DNA of 64,000 nucleotides from Saccharum officinarum (taxonomy: Eukaryota; Streptophyta; Magnoliopsida; Poales; Poaceae). Below the pieces are notes generated by a model. The model saw only the letters and a program-made list of their open reading frames with translations. It was not told the origin of the DNA and made no database searches. Within the stretch, counting starts at the first letter, position 1; each line of letters opens with the position of its first letter. Below are positions 45,964 through 58,704 of the stretch, one piece after another. The stretch lies in NCBI GenBank assembly GCA_020631735.1, contig CM036168.1:95088932-95152931 (forward strand), written 5' to 3'. The translations under genes were made by a program, and so were the position numbers.

Positions 45964-48867
45964 ATTACTATCACATGGAATATATATGAATAATAATAGA
46001 AGATCGGGCGAGATTGGGCTTGGGTGGACTTGGACTTGGTTGGGCAACAGAGTGGGGCTCTAGTTGCATTGGTCCCGCCTGTGTCGATTGAGGACCGTCC
46101 ATTGCATTGGACACTGGTTAGGTCACAGACTTATTATCCTGAGCACATACTTGTTTATGGGAGAGCGGGAAGACCTGTTACTCTCTTGTCATGGGTTGCG
46201 GCTCTATCCGGACCGACTGTTATGGTGGATTATTAGGTAGGAGGTATAAGCACCACACTGAGGTCGGGCATGTATTGTTGGGGGCTTAGAGTCCCAGTTT
46301 GGACGTAGACCTAGACCCTGTGATAGGAGTGAACTAGTTGATCTTGCTTGTGTCTGGGGTACAAACGAGGCGTGTGTTTTTTTTTTTGTAACCAGCTGGG
46401 CATATTAATTCGCGAATCGTCGTTTCTACGTGACGGTACGACTTGGCTACTATCTAGCACCGTAGTAATAACTGGAACATAGAAGAATGGTAAAATGATT
46501 CTGACTACTTACCACCTGCTTGAAAGTAGCATAGGTGCTTATAATAGAATGGTTAGTTAAGGAACTAATTATGACTGCTAATAAAAGATGATTATAAGGA
46601 TGCACATTTCGTAATGCTTTCTGCAGTTGCAATAAACCCACAAGCCAAAAAGCCTTGCATAGCCTTGGAGTCTTTTATTTTCTCTTGTCGGGTAAATTTT
46701 GCTGAGTACAATTGAGTACTAAGGGTTTTATTTTTCCTGTTGCAGGTGATAGGTGTTTTTGGAGCTGACACTTGTGTATGGAAACCTCCTGGTGGGCTCA
46801 GCGAGGATTTTTTCTTTACGTGCGGACATAGAGTTTAATTAAAACTTCCACCAAGAATGATCTCAAAAGAAAGACTCTTAACCTGTTATCATTTCATACA
46901 TACTAATGTTCTTCATGATAATGTTAACTTGGCATTAGTGATTTTCATTCCACTGAAACTCTGATAACATTTTATATTCCGCCGGTATAATCAAATAATG
47001 AATTACTCTGATGTTGTACTAAAAGTGATATAAGAAATGGTACGAATGTTGTAAGCTTTACTCGCTCATTTATGATCCTGGTGTAAAAATATGGATTTTC
47101 GAGTTCTCCCAGTAACACCCCAGGTGTTTGTCACTCGTTAAGTAGTGGGTTTGAGCTCAAACATGATAGATTAAGTGGTGATGAAGATATCAAGGTCAAA
47201 CCCATGGAAAGGAGCCCCAACATAAACTTGAATATTGCACCCTAGCTTTACATATAGGCCCTTTTCAAAATATATGCTTGGGTGGTGTTATTGGAATATC
47301 TTCATGTGTTACGCATCAATACCCATCTATATTGGTCACTCGAAAAGTTTCCTAAAGTTTGGAATCAAAAAGTCACATAAAATGATAAGTTCTATTCCTA
47401 TTGAAATTACACCATTAAGTGAATGGAATTATAGATCATCAATCAAACCTTGCAAACTTACCCAAATGACTCTAGAGGAACTCTACAACAAGTCATGAAG
47501 CGTTCATGTTGAGCAAATATCAAGAAAATGCTCCAATACATCCGAAGGGATAATTTAAGCCTTATCAAGATACTACTATGGTCAAAGTAGAACTGCAGGT
47601 TTTGTGCATGTTTTGGAGTTTGAACTTTAATAAAAGTTGTATTTCATCTTGTGTAGAATAAACTTTGTTTAATGGTAAAGAGCTAGTTTGGTCCCTAACC
47701 TAGTCAAATAGAGCTCACAAGAATCAACAAACTGTTGTTTTGGAACCCTGAAATTTGACTAAGTCTGGAATTGAACTTTTCTAGATTTTAGTTTGCAAGT
47801 ACCCTACTTCAAGGATTTTTATCTTGCAAACCGAGCTGATCTAGTCCAAGATTCCTTAAGCAATATTGTTGTCCTCATGTATCTCTACCATGTTGACCAC
47901 AGTGCCTCAAGTTATTATGTGATTCTTAAAGAGTTAGAAGGGGGAGAAGAATGCCATTTCAGTCAATGTGGAACCAAAGTTCAGATTTCAGTTTTGGTGT
48001 ACCATCCTTTGGGATAATATATCTCTCAAACCAAGTCGAACCAAACCATGATCCTTTAAGCAAAAGTGTAGTACTCATGTAGTACTACCACAAGGAGAAA
48101 TTGGCCGATCAAATCATCAAATGGTTTTGGAGTTACAAAGGGTGGAATTATGGAGTTTCAGTGTATTTTTGCGGTAGTATTGGTTCCTTCACATTTTGAA
48201 CGCCTTCAGCAGAGGCCGCAGTCCGACCGTGCACAGGTGAGCAACGCCGCGTGGCTCTCGTACCTTCGCATGACTGCCACCTTGCCTCGTTCACCCTGTC
48301 TTGGACAGCCGAGCACCCCTCCCATCTCCCTTGTCTCGCTCTCTCCCTGTCTGCTCCGCTCGTTCACCATGGACAGCCGCAGTCAAGCAGGAAGCTCCTG
48401 CCGCCGCTGCTCCCTCCTCCATCCTTCTCCCCCGCAGCTCGCCAGCCTCTGCTGGTCCGCAAATCGGGTCGCTCCCATGGCACCGCCGGCCACCCTCGCG
48501 CCAGGCAGTGCGGCACTACTGCAGCTGCCGAGTCACTGCCGCCGCCAAGCTCGCCGTCGTCGCTCGTTCCTCCTCATTCGTGCCTCCTCTCCCGCAACCG
48601 AGCGCAGCGCCATCGTCCTCTCGTCGCGCCACCCCGGATTCACCCTTCCCGGTGCTGCCGATCCCTAGCTAGCTCCGCCGGCGGAGCCGCCATGAGCAGC
48701 GCTGCCGGTGCTCGTGGCCCGGTCTCTACGAGTCGCCTTCGGTCGTACAGCGGGCTCCCACGGGTGCGCGTGGGCCCCCTTGGTGCCACACGGCCTGCCC
48801 TCGCCGCCGGCACCGCCCCTGCCGGCCAGCCGAGCCAGCCCCCATACCTCCTCTGCTCTCCTCGAAC

Positions 48868-49390
48868 TCAAGATGGCAATGGGTAAATCCCCATCGGGTA
48901 TGGACTCCCCAGACCCATCCCCATGATAACAATATGACACCGTGGGTATCCCATATCTAGTTGTGGGTGGGGGAATTTCCCTAGACCCATACCCGTCAGG
49001 GTAAATTATACCCGGCGGGTCACTCATATCCAACAAAAGTCCTTTTGTTGCCTCAAAGAAAATCAGCAATTCACAAATCACAAGTAACCATCACTCCTAG
49101 AACAAAAAAATAGACAAAATAGTAGCATAATAATTTCTATTGCAACCACCAGTCACGTAGCACCATAATAATTCTTTAATTTTGGGCTTCTTTAATTTTG
49201 GGCCGGGTATTTTTTACCCACGGGTAAACGGGTATGGGGCCTGCTACACCGTCCCCGTCCCCACGTACCCGATGGGTGAAGGTTTTGCTCCGTTTACGTA
49301 CCCATGGGTACGAGTTTTACTCCATATTGGTACCCTAATGGAGTAAATACCCATCGAGTATCGGGTCGCGGGTCCCCATTGCCATCTTGA
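48868..49390. mobile_element. hAT (Ac-like) non-autonomous element, 523 bp
   Basis: Perfect 16-bp inverted termini TCAAGATGGCAATGGG and perfect 8-bp TSD CCTCGAAC (48860-48867 and 49391-49398). The interior repeats GGGTA/TACCC words on both strands, as in Ac-like subterminal regions. No transposase. Confidence 0.95.
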
Positions 49391-51258
49391 CCTCGAACTG
49401 AAGAAGGACCGGCCACGACAATAAGAAGTTTTCCAGGGGGTTAAGTGCAGAGTCCAAGACTCAGATGAATAGGGTTATTAGGACTTGTTCTCTTGGTTTA
49501 AATAAAGTTTCTTTCGGAGTCCTATCTGCATAGCTCTTGACTCAATTAAATAGTGCTGTATAGTGCAGTTTTTCTTTTCCTTTTTTCTTTTATACATATT
49601 ATGGCTGAAACTTTGAAAATTAATATCTCATGCTAGGAAGCTCCAAAAATAGCAAATGAGGACTTTTTGAAATCCTTGCAAAATTCTCTATACAGTGGAT
49701 CTATAATATGTCATGTTTTAGTTTAAAGTTTTAGCTGTAAAAATAGATTTATGCATCAGTTTTTAATGCTAGTTGCATTTGTCTTTTTCATAACTGTAGT
49801 TGCATGGCTCCAAATGAAGTGAAATTTTTGTGGCATGCTACTCATGTGATGTTTGATGTGTGGTAAAAATTTCATGAATTTTGGTTGCTGTATGAGTGAG
49901 TTATTAGTGTGTCTTGCTCTCACATGATTTCTTGCAATAGCAATTTGTCTTTTTCATAGAGGTTGTTATGCTTACTCAAATGCCATGAAATTTATACAGT
50001 ACGCTATTGGGAGCATATGTAGGCCACTGTAATGTTGGTAGAATTTATTGTGCACTTTTGATATGTGTTCAAAATTCCACCTAATTATCTAAATAAATTA
50101 AGAAAATACATTAAAAAAATTTATTTAGGAATGTACACTATGTTTTCTGGTGTTCATTAGCCATGTGTGACATATTGGTAAAGTTGATTTTGTCCACTCA
50201 TATGTTGGCAACATAAGTTACTATTTATTTCTTGCAAATGAGGTTTCTGGAAAGATCTGGAAACTTAGCAAAGTTCTTCATGATAATTTGCTTTGTTGTA
50301 AAACTTGTTTATACAAAAGTAGTAGATAATTTATGTATCTAGCTACTGTTAAAATTTGGTGGCATTTGACCATGTGGTTTAGGAGTTATAGTTGTTTAAA
50401 GTTGGGTTACAGAATTGCTTGCTCTCTGTCTTATTAGACCAGTTTCTGTGTTTATGTAAATTCGACATGTGAAACTTTAGAATCATGTTGTGATGATTAT
50501 AAACGAAATGTAGATAATTTCATGAGCTTTCCAGAATGTCTTCTTACAAGTCATTTGGATTTATGTAACTCTAGTTATAGCCAAATCTTGTAGCTAGCGT
50601 TTGCAGTCATGAATGTGACAGAGTCTAGTTTTATGTGTTTACTTCATGTGTTGGTAAGCGTGGCTCATGCTTTTGATAATGTTAAGTTAATACACCTGAG
50701 ACTCTGTGAAGCTTGTGTCTTTACTTGATTGCATGATATATCTCTTTAATGGGTGGTGTGCTATTTAGTTGAGTGACTATGAATGTCTATGTCTTGCTTA
50801 ATCTTGTGCTTGTTCTAAATACTCCTATGTGATGCATCTTGTTTTACCATTTTTCTTATTCATACACTTGCATCTTGCATCTCATCTAGGTACGCTAGAT
50901 GCACCACGTGAAAGATGTGGTGTTGGAGCCAAACCCAAAAACAGTGTTTGGTGGGACTATCCCGAAGATGGAAGTACTCGGCGAGTGGTGTCTGACAAAC
51001 ACTAACTTATTGTTGGATCCCAGGCAAGCCCCGAAGCATTATAAGCCTCCTAATTTATAAAATGCAATTGAGTACTAATGTTATATATATTTTTGCATTA
51101 AGTTATAGGTGTTGAATGAAAACGCTTGCTGCACTAATATTTCATCCTTGTCCAGAAAACATACCTTGAATCCTATATAGACCAGGATCGAGTAGATGCT
51201 TAGCCCTACTTTAAGCGGTAGAACTCAGGTGATCCCCTGTCACCTGCGAGCTTTAGGG

Positions 51259-51399
<141 letters not shown>

Positions 51400-52790
51400 C
51401 ACGGTTGGCTATATTTGCTATCGTAAAAAAGAACCATGTGTTAATGAAATGAAATGAGACCGGGCGGGATGACGATAGTGAAGCAAAAGGCATGGAGGTC
51501 TTGGGTGTGGACCTATCCCCGTCTGTATCGCTTAAGAACCGATTCTTGGAGCCTTTTCATGTTCATGTTGAACGCATGCCTCTTTCTTAGCTGGTTAGGC
51601 CCGAGTGCTTGACCGCGAATCCGAGTAGCTCAACTCAGGCCAGGAGTCGGTAAGTATAAAGTGCGCCTCGGAAGGGAGTCGTAGGCGTGAGTTCAAGGGC
51701 ATGTGATTTAAAAGGCATGATCGTCCTGGCAGAATGGTAATCTCTGAGAGTGCTGGCGCTGACCGAACTCGCGAAGTTGTACCAAAGATGACCTAATGCT
51801 CCCCGACAGGGAAGTCATGGGTGAGAGTTAGGAATACCCCTCAGCTGAGTTGCAATTCGATTCGAGTCGTCGTCTCTCCCGGTTAGTGAGAACTTGACGG
51901 GATTATCTCCAAAGTAGATATCACTAAATAACTTGATGGTTCAGGAATGATGATGATCATAATGATAGCCTTATTATACATGCTATGGTTAATATTGTTT
52001 GCTCCTAATAAAGTGATTGCTATAGTACAGGTGCCAATCTAGATGACAGGTTCATGATGATTAACTTGATGCTTAAGCATTAATGATTACTTATCTGTAC
52101 TAAGCTTTTATGCAAAATATTGTCAAGCTAGCCTCGCTTATATCAGCCTTGCATACTTCTTGATGTCACTTTATTTCTGATTTGTGACGAAAAAGTCTAG
52201 CTGAGTACATTCTCGTACTCAGGGTTTATTCTCACTTGTTGCAGGTTGTGATCTATCATGGATACCGTAAGAATTGGATGACTTCCGCCGTAGCGGCGGA
52301 GTGTGATCATGGGCATGATCCTTCTGAGTTATCTTGTCTCTAATGCTTTTATTGGAAGTTGACATTGGTACTGGCATATATTTGAAATAAGAGTAATGTT
52401 AGTTTCAAATTACTGTGCTTCCGCTACCTTTCAACTTAAGTTATAATAACTTTGTTGAACTCCGATGTATATTGAAATACTTATAAAATGGATATACCAT
52501 GTGTCTTGTTACGTTGAATCACTACGATCTTGGCTTGTATGTTGGTTGGTTTGAAATCCCTTGTGATTTTGTTGGACTACCGGAGTTATATGGGCTCAAG
52601 TGCGGGAATTTGATCACTCCGGTGATTGTTTTTGTACTTGTGTTCTTATAATTTGGACGGTTCCGTGACACTCCCTTGGAGTGTGCTCGACAGAATCGCA
52701 TAGTTTAGCACGCTCCCTTAGTACTTAATGTCTAATGGAATACGATTACTCTTGGGAGGGCATTAGATTAGGTAGTTCTGCCACATATTG

Positions 52791-53687
52791 GGACTTAGGT
52801 GATAGAACATGTAAAAGAGTCTTGGTATAAACAGTTGCTAACTAAATACCTCCCTAGACTAAACTGAAAGAAACGAATAGATCATAATAGCAAACCTAAC
52901 CAATTCTATGAGCTTAGCGATTCCCAGGCTGGCAAAAAAAAATGTTCGAACACATCCACTAAATAATGAAGAAGGCAAACGAGCTTTACAGATGCTCGTG
53001 CTATAGCAGCCTGAACTTTGGAAAAATAATTCTATAATTGCAGGCAGTGCCAGGCAATATAATGAGCCCTTCAGCTAGAGGGCGACCTGCACAATCAGTA
53101 GGGACTAACCAGCATTAGTTGGGAAATATGAAGAATATCCCGTGGGTAAACAACAACGGAAGAATAGGAAGCACAAATTAAGGATCCATTGCAGCCTAGA
53201 ATGAGTGCACTAAACATCTTTTTTTTAGAAATGGTAAAAACCAGTGTTAGCTGATATCAACCAAGCAATTGTATTATTCAACTCTAATGAAAATAATCAT
53301 TTACAGTTCATTCCGAACGATGGCTGATATAGTCTGCACAAGATTACTTTTACTATTTCTACTTAGGAAAAGGGATTGATATAAGCTTTGCTGAATGGTC
53401 TACACCTAAATTAGGTGGTTGGCATGTAACAGAACTGTAAGTGCTTGCAACATAATAAAAGAAGAGGGAAAACATCATGTAAGCTTTCTTAATAAGGAAA
53501 AGCAGGGTCGGCATGAGTAGCGCAGAATCTCAGGAATGTGTGAATGTGAAGTGGAGGACCAAAATAAGGTTGTCACCTAAACAGGAGACTTTCTTAAAAC
53601 TGCTTGTACTTAAAGGAACAGCTATATTTGGTAAAAGAACATGGACAATTTCATATAACAGAAATCTATGAAAAATCAGTGTGGTTC
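52791..53687. other. Probable intron or flank DNA of the interrupted minus gene
   Basis: AT-rich and continuous with the DNA left of 40894 before the outer LTR inserted. I found no convincing exon in it. Confidence 0.4.
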
Positions 53688-53997
53688 TGTTAGAAGAGTC
53701 AAGGGCCTATTGGGCCTTAGCCCGTTAGGGTTAATTAGTCGCTTGCTTAGGGATTAAGTAAGACATCTTCTCTATATAAGGAGAGGAGATGTATCAATCT
53801 AATCAAGCAAGAGATTAGAAGGAAAAACCTTCTCTCTTGCCGGCCGTGGGCGAAGCCCCGCGGCCGGCGTTCCCAGCGCATCTCACATCGCTAGCCGCTG
53901 CTCCTCTGCCTCTCGCCGACGTAAACAGTACCCGCGCGGGTACTGTAGCACCGCTCCCATCGATTCTCTCCTCCCAATCCCAAGGACGTCCTTAACA
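53688..53997 (+). repeat. 5' LTR of the IQ-ORF element
   Basis: About 310 bp. Contains the perfect palindrome CAGTACCCGCGCGGGTACTG at 53926-53945. Confidence 0.92.
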
Positions 53998-54237
53998 ATC
54001 TGGTATCGGAGATGCCAGGTTGGTACTGTAGCGCACGGGTACTGTAGCTCCGCTGCCGTTCCCCTCAATCCTCCCGATTCCAACGATATCTAGCCCATGA
54101 ACAGTACCCGCGAGGGTACTGTAGCCCGCGCGTACTGTAGCGCGTCCGTCGACGTCGCTCTCCTCGACTCTCCTCTCTCAATCCTAGCAAAAACATAGCA
54201 ATCTGGTATCAGAGATGCCAGGTTTCGATGAGTCGCT

Positions 54238-55065
54238 GTGGGATCAGCTCGTAAGGCGCTGGCCGACATCAACGCATGGGTGACCACCATAGAGAGCCGT
54301 CAGGCGACGTTTGCGCGCCAGGTGTCGGCGGCGGTACGGCTGCAGGCGGCGGCGCGTGGCCTCCTAGCGCGCCGGCGAGTGCGGCGGCTGTGCGATCTGC
54401 AGCTGATTCAGCCCCGCACCCCGTCGCAGTTCCTCCAAGCTGTGCTTCGCCGCGCGAAGGCAGACACCGCACAGCAGATCAAGCAGCGAAAGGACATCAC
54501 AGCGCAGCCGATGCTTATTCACCAAGTGTCGGCTGTGGTGTGGCTGCAGGCTGCTGCGCGCGGTCTCCGAGCACGGCAGCGGCTGCAAGAGATGCGCCAG
54601 AAGATGCGGGAGGCGGTCCTGACGGCGGTGCGGTTACAGGCTGCAGCACGCGGACTCTTGGCGCGACGGCAGGCGCAGAAGATGCGTGGGTTGCAGTTGG
54701 TGCCTGTGCCCCGTGCCTCTTTGCTTCGCCACCAGGCTGCGCTTCGCCACATAGAGGGCCCTGATCTCATCCGCTGCGTCATGGAGATCGGGCGTGGCAT
54801 CGCCACCTCGGGTGGCGAACTCGGTGTCTACAGCGCCGGCGTTTGGGGACGCGGATGGTTGGCCACCCATAGGCGGACCTTAATTAGCGCTGCCGTGCTC
54901 CGCCACCGGTCGCCGCGAGGACGCCTCCGCTGGTCGCTATCGCGACTAATTCCTGGTGGCTATACCCGTGCACCCCTCTCGTTCCGATGGGCTCCATGGG
55001 ATCCAGGTGGCTACACACGTGTAGGTTCATCACGCGGAGGGTGTCCGCCGTATCTTCAGGAGTAA
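54238..55065 (+). CDS. Retroelement ORF with three IQ motifs
   Basis: Open for 275 codons, but not from an ATG in this frame. A likely start ATG at 54213 (MPGFDESLWDQL) is in another frame, so a one-base shift near 54250 is implied. Three copies of an IQ calmodulin-binding pattern ([IVL]Qxxx[RK]Gxxx[RK]): LQAAARGLLARR (about 54340), LQAAARGLRARQ (about 54544) and LQAAARGLLARR (about 54634), each preceded by a helical stretch. In plants IQ motifs bind calmodulin in myosins and IQD proteins; whether these do is unknown. The C-terminal third is Gly/Arg/Tyr-rich. Its place between PBS and PPT suggests a GAG-like or captured reading frame. Confidence 0.7.
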   Translation: MGSARKALADINAWVTTIESRQATFARQVSAAVRLQAAARGLLARRRVRRLCDLQLIQPRTPSQFLQAVLRRAKADTAQQIKQRKDITAQPMLIHQVSAVVWLQAAARGLRARQRLQEMRQKMREAVLTAVRLQAAARGLLARRQAQKMRGLQLVPVPRASLLRHQAALRHIEGPDLIRCVMEIGRGIATSGGELGVYSAGVWGRGWLATHRRTLISAAVLRHRSPRGRLRWSLSRLIPGGYTRAPLSFRWAPWDPGGYTRVGSSRGGCPPYLQE

Positions 55066-55207
55066 AAAATAAAGAGTCGTAATCTATTTCAGGTCAATAA
55101 AATAAGCCGAGATGTAAAAGGCTTGTTTTTAGGTGTTAGGTTTGTGTCTAGCAAAGTCGAGCTAGGTTACAGCTCAAAGACGAGCTGCATGTCCAGATGG
55201 GGTGTAG

Positions 55208-55516
55208 TGTTAGAAGAGTCAAGGGCCTATTGGATCTTAGCCCGTTAGGGTTAATTAGTCGCTTGCTTAGGGATTAAGTAAGACCTCTTCTCTATATAAG
55301 GAGAGGAGATGTATCAATCTAATCAAGCAAGAGATTAGAAGGAAAAACCTTCTCTCTTGCCGGCCGTGGGCGAAGCCCCGCGGCCGGCGTTCCCGGCGCA
55401 TCTCACGGCGCTAGCCGCTGCTCCTCTGCCTCTCGCCGACGTGAACAGTAGCGCGCGGGTACTGTAGCGCCGCTCCCCTCGATTCCCTCCTCCCAGTCCC
55501 AACGACGTCCATAACA
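55208..55516 (+). repeat. 3' LTR of the IQ-ORF element
   Basis: 309 bp; same ends as the 5' LTR. Confidence 0.92.
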
Positions 55517-55973
55517 GGTTCATAGAATGCAGTAGTTGCCTAAGCCGTGCCACTGCAATTTTATTCTAGGCACATATGACTGCCAATACATTAAAAAAAC
55601 AACTACTAAATAAATATATTTTTCTTTTCAAGAAAAGGAATCTCCAATAAGACTACAATCATCATCACATGGTTCATTACAAAGAGGCAGACAGCATCAA
55701 AGTGGGCAGCAATCCATTGGTAACTGAATAAAATAAGAATATCATGCCTAGAGTAGGGGAACAAATCCGAAGAAATCGATCTCTGAATAGAGTAGGGAAA
55801 GTGCCCATATCCATGCATACCTAGTGGCTGGGCCTCTGTGAAGTGGGAGAGAGGCGAGGAGGAGGGGATGACCCAGCCCCGCCGCCACGGAACCCGGTCG
55901 GAGGTGTGAGCTGTCGCCACATCCGGCCACCGAGCTGAGCGGCCAGCGTTGCCAGAGAGGAAGATATGCAGCT

Positions 55974-56116
55974 TTTTTTTCTTTCTTTTTTTTAACCGGG
56001 GCGCAGTGTCCCCTTTCCATGCACTGTGCACGGAAATACAGTGGGCAGGGGCTTCGAACCCGGGTGGCAGCGCACGGTTCGTGCTGCTTTTACCAACTGA
56101 GCTACCGCCTCCTCCC
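55974..56116 (-). mobile_element. tRNA-derived SINE, 143 bp
   Basis: On minus: GGTAGCTCAGTTGGTAAAAG (A box) and CGGGTTCGAAGCCC (B box), ending in an A-rich tail. Perfect 15-bp TSD, GGAAGATATGCAGCT on plus (55959-55973 and 56117-56131). Confidence 0.92.
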
Positions 56117-56212
56117 GGAAGATATGCAGCTAGAACACAGAATCTCAGTGTTTGATATTTTACAACAAACACGCATGTGGTAGGAAATATATAACTGCAG
56201 CTAGTGCTTTAC

Positions 56213-57692
56213 CTGCCAGATGGAAGGGAGTGTGGTGTCATCGCTGTCCGAGTTCCGTCCATGAAAGCCATATCAACAAAATCTTGTCAATTCAAGTTCC
56301 TGATTGGCTGCATGATAGAGGGAAGAACAGTAATGAGATGTGATTGTATTGAGGCTGTGTGTTCTAGCTGCATATCACCTTTATAGTGCTCCTCATAAGT
56401 TTGTCCAAGGAGTTTCCTATATACGGCAAACTCTTTTGCTGGTATAGAAGGCGAGGGAATGGTCATCAGATTGAATTCACAGCAACCATAATCAATGATG
56501 TATAAGGTGGGTATGTGCTTTCCCTCCAGAAAAAAAAAATTCCCTGCGGGTGTAATGCCGCTTGGAATGAAAGAGACGGTAGATGCACTAAAGAAATCTA
56601 ATGATTTTATTTCGGTAGGAAAAATGTTGGCTCACAACCATATTACCCATGGATATTAATAATAAAAAATTAACTACTACTGTCTAGAAGAACGAAACCA
56701 CCACAGGGAAAACTACGAACACATGTAACAAATTAAAGCTAACTGAAGGGTATAAGAATCCTATAAAACAGACAGGGAAGTGTTTCAGCCACTTCTGAAA
56801 CCTACAACATATCTATTTTATTTGCAGCTGCTGGGTGAATTAATCAAGTGACAACTTGCTGGATATTACAAATATGATCACCGACTGGCCCTGTATGCAA
56901 TGTGGGAAAAACAGGCGAAAAACCTAAATTTGTTTGCTGAGCAAAGGCGGCAAAGAAAAAAGCACAACACAAAGGTGTTTTTGTATGTGTCAACTATCAT
57001 CAGAGGCACAGAAGACTGCAAGGCAAAGGCCCGAGATCGTACAAAAAGAATATCACAAAGGAAAGCTTTAAAAATTTTGGAGGCCTCAGAAATGAAGATC
57101 CTGGAGTATCAACGCAGCAGGATAGATGAAAAATTTCGAGTCAAGATAAAATTCACAGTCCAAGTCAATAAAGCCTAGACCATCATTTACTCATATATGA
57201 ATCTTCAGATAAGTAGCAATCATTCCCTTTTTCGAACTGAAAGATGATCAATGATACATACCTTAAGCCCTTTTTATGACCATACAATTTTGTATGCACA
57301 TGTGTGAGAAATCTAAGTAGAAGCAGACCCAATGCATCGAGTACCAATGTATTTTTGAAGAAACGAACCAACTGGAAGAAAACAATGTACTATACAAGGT
57401 TCGCAATAGGTGGACAGTTTGGTCAGGAATACCTACAGCTGAAGTGCATACTAACATCTATGGAAGCTAATTTTTTTTTTATCTTCAAAAACAAACATGC
57501 ATACTAACATCTAACGAAACTACTCAAAGTCCTGTTTATAAGGAATTGACTTAAAAGCTAAATCCAGTGCAAGGCACGAACTAAATGTATACCTTGTATC
57601 CACGTAGCCGCCACTGCTATTGCCGGCGAGTGTCTCTAGGCGGGAGCTGGGCACCGCCGCCGCGGGCGAGGTCGACGCTGGGTGGACGTGAC
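56213..57692 (-). pseudogene. 5' exons of an unidentified minus-strand gene
   Basis: Exon-like blocks with splice sites: 57593-57692 (VPSSRLETLAGNSSGGYVDT) and 57262-57312 (RFLTHVHTKLYGHKKGL), phase-compatible; then 56379-56523 (KHIPTLYIIDYGCCEFNLMT, PAKEFAVYRKLLGQTYEEHY) and 56213-56282 (DFVDMAFMDGTRTAMTPHSL), also phase-compatible. I do not recognise the protein. A link between the two pairs is not shown: a T10 run at about 56530-56540 and missing exons break continuity. A TATATA at about 58118 and a GC-rich leader (57700-58100) suit a promoter and first exon on this strand. Confidence 0.45.
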
Positions 57693-58109
57693 CTGCAGCA
57701 CAGGCAGGTAGGGTTTACTGTAGCACATGAGCAGCTGCGGAGGGAGGGGGAGAGAGAGAGAGAGAGAAGGGAGCGCCAGAGGGCAGCCACGACGGCAGCC
57801 ACCGGTGAGGCCCGCTCGCGCGGCGCCGTGGCCGGGGACGAGCACCGCCGGGGCCCATGGGTGGGGCTGCGCCGCAGCCTGGGGACGCCGTCATGCGCCG
57901 CCAGCGCCTGGCGCCGTGAGGGCACGCCGCGACACGAGGGGGAGATCGAGGAGGAGGAGGAAGGCCGCAGCCGCCGCGCCCCGGTGGTGGCCGTACGCCA
58001 GGCACGGCGCCGCGCGAGGGAGGAGGAGGAGGGGCGCAGCCGCCGGCGCCGTGTCCGCTCAGGAGAGAAGGGAGCGACGAGGAGAGAGAAGAATATGGAA
58101 TGAGAATTA

Positions 58110-58120
58110 GAAGCACGCGT
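58110..58120 (-). promoter_or_regulatory. Possible TATA box of the minus-strand gene
   Basis: AAATATATACGCG on the minus strand, followed by a GC-rich leader with CT repeats. Confidence 0.4.
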
Positions 58121-58412
58121 ATATATTTGGTGGGCCGGCTCCGGGGTAGAAGCCGCACAACACTGACAGAAGTAGAGGGAAAGCAGATGAAACAAAGGAG
58201 GAGCGGCAGAAGCCGCTTTTGAAAGAGTCCGCTCCAAACAACGGTGGCCGCACGATGCAAGATACAACGTCCTTAAATAATTGGAGTGACGTGGAGGCAG
58301 CTCCTGTGCTGGAAGTTGGCAGGCTGGAACTGAGATCCCCACACCACGCGAGACTAGGAGGTGTGTGTGCGTGCGTGGTGTGTGTGTGGTACGAGTCAGT
58401 GCTGAGTTCAGA

Positions 58413-58656
58413 TAGGGTGGGTTCACTTTGCGAAAAGTAGGTGAAAAGTTACTGTAGTATTTTTCGTTGTTATTTGGCAAAATTTGTCCAATCATGGACT
58501 AACTAGGCTCAAAAGATTCGTTCCGACATTTACAGACAAACTATGCAATTAGTTTTTTTTTACCTACATTTAATGTTGCATGCATGCGTCGAAAGATTTG
58601 ATGTGATGGGTAGAAGAGAAAATATTTTGGGTTAGGACGAGAAAGTGAACAAGGCC
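58413..58656. mobile_element. MITE, GGCCTTGTT family
   Basis: Ends GGGTTCACTTTGCG and GAGAAAGTGAACAAGGCC are inverted. The interior has ATCATGGACTAACTAGGCTC, diagnostic for this abundant grass MITE. Confidence 0.7.
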
Positions 58657-58704
58657 ATAGTACTGTAAAGCTGGTACTCGAAAGTTGAAGTAATAAAAAA
58701 TATA

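Larger units (their letters stand above)
53688..55516 (+). mobile_element. Small non-autonomous LTR element with IQ-motif ORF
   Basis: LTRs 53688-53997 and 55208-55516 (TGTTAGAAGAGTC...TAACA), TSD GGTTC (53683-53687 and 55517-55521). PBS-like TGGTATCGGAG after the left LTR and a purine-rich AGATGGGGTG before the right one. LTRs differ at about 14 positions, so it is older than the copia at 11663. The LTR holds TATATAAGGAGAGG (promoter). No protease, integrase or RT; it must rely on another element. Confidence 0.92.

Noticed and set aside
48150..48886. Overlapping Ser/Pro/Ala-rich frames
   Set aside because: GC-rich centre of the 5-kb LTR, open in several frames at once; no domain.
56030..56116. 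tRNA gene on minus
   Set aside because: SINE head; flanked by a 15-bp TSD and an A-rich tail.
56900..57178. 92-codon plus-strand frame rich in Lys and Arg
   Set aside because: Lies opposite the putative minus-strand gene, no homology, no splice or promoter context.
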